Shown here: in pieces, positions 38,729 to 39,023 of the stretch
How the letters are laid out: every line of letters begins with the position of its first letter
Position numbering within the stretch: the first letter of the stretch is position 1
NCBI GenBank assembly: GCA_035506155.1
Contig: DATJPX010000106.1
Span: 1-39,023 of the forward strand
Origin: UBA877 sp035506155
GTDB lineage: Bacteria; Chloroflexota; Anaerolineae; Anaerolineales; Villigracilaceae
Direction: 5' to 3'
DNA: 39,023 nucleotides
Program-made: the position numbers and the translations under genes
Notes under the pieces: generated by a model
Databases searched by the model: none
The model's input: only the letters and a program-made list of their open reading frames with translations
Told to the model about the DNA's origin: nothing

Positions 38729-39023
38729 GACGCATCCTGGTTACCGGCGGATCCGGATTTATTGGCACGAATCTTGTCGAGCAATTTCGCGCTGCAGGCG
38801 AGGTCGTATGTAATTTTGATATTCTGCCGCCGCGGGACCCGGGGCATTCGTCTCTTTGGAAGAAAGTGGACCTCCGGGATCGGAAACAGTTGATTGATGC
38901 TGTGCATGCTTTCCATCCCGAGATGATCGTACATTGTGCTGCGCGCACCGATCTGAATGAGCAAAAGAACCTGGACGGGTACAGAGCCAATATCGATGGG
39001 ATTTGTCACTTGATCGAGGCCGT
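38725..39023 (+). CDS. NAD-dependent epimerase/dehydratase, truncated by the window edge
   Basis: Starts with GTG 38725, which overlaps the TGA of the GT2 gene (GTGA), and runs 99 codons to the right edge without a stop. The N-terminus RRILVTGGSGFIGTNLVEQF carries the TGxxGxxG NAD motif, followed by DILPPRDPGH, a DLRDR segment and IVHCAARTDLNEQ. It belongs to the sugar-nucleotide epimerase/dehydratase family of short-chain dehydrogenases; the exact sugar cannot be told from this part. It continues the glycan cluster. Confidence 0.88.
   Translation, partial: MRRILVTGGSGFIGTNLVEQFRAAGEVVCNFDILPPRDPGHSSLWKKVDLRDRKQLIDAVHAFHPEMIVHCAARTDLNEQKNLDGYRANIDGICHLIEA

Overview
The window is a high-GC bacterial chromosome segment with about 37 protein genes and two tRNA genes. 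The content suggests the phylum Chloroflexota, probably class Anaerolineae. The reasons are Thr/Pro-rich (PTPT-type) linkers behind lipoprotein signals, a multi-GAF sensor kinase, a stand-alone ChlI-like AAA+ ATPase, and several secreted hydrolases anchored by one N-terminal helix or lipid. This placement is an inference from gene content; there is no rRNA or marker phylogeny here. No CRISPR array, insertion sequence, integrase or phage gene was seen.

Layout. 1-359 is a truncated, AT-rich membrane-protein gene. 455-3955 (minus) is a tightly coupled cluster: sugar-nucleotide epimerase, GtrA membrane protein, 4-fold beta-flower protein, hotdog thioesterase and ChlI-like ATPase, most of them joined by 4-bp ATGA overlaps. 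3999-6251 (minus) encodes two envelope lipoproteins, divergent from scpB-rluB (6284-7619). 7653-9369 (minus) holds a VTT-domain membrane protein, a cyclophilin and uridine kinase. A GNAT protein and a hypothetical membrane protein converge at 10.1 kb. tRNA-Thr(CGU), an MshA-like glycosyltransferase, a NYN-domain protein and a lipoprotein follow. 13983-17702 is a 1239-aa PAS/GAF sensor histidine kinase. Then come tRNA-Arg(UCG), rplS, a class-I glutamine amidotransferase with murI, a LarA-type racemase and a B12-binding radical SAM protein.

23246-26549 encodes E1alpha, E1beta and E2 of a 2-oxo acid dehydrogenase that looks branched-chain in type. The E3 gene (lpd, 28319-29719) sits 1.8 kb further on, after a GNAT gene and a patatin-like lipase gene, and has its own promoter. 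Two lysoplasmalogenase-like or unknown membrane proteins follow. On the minus strand lie a subtilase lipoprotein and an operon of metallopeptidase, cupin and sialidase-like protein. The right edge (36954 to the end) starts a glycan-synthesis operon with two GT2 glycosyltransferases and a truncated epimerase.

The most unusual non-coding signal is the 160-bp gap before the E1alpha gene. It holds a 17-bp perfect hairpin and then a 39-bp palindrome (18-bp arms, 3-nt centre). The palindrome contains a near-match to the Fur-type 7-1-7 box and buries the E1alpha ribosome-binding site. Other structures are a promoter directly followed by a terminator ahead of the sensor kinase, an inverted repeat around the lpd -10 box, a 30-bp perfect palindrome after lpd, and three genes whose -10 box lies only 6-7 nt from the start codon, which suggests leaderless mRNAs. 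Nothing here is clearly a new multi-gene system; the best leads are regulatory.
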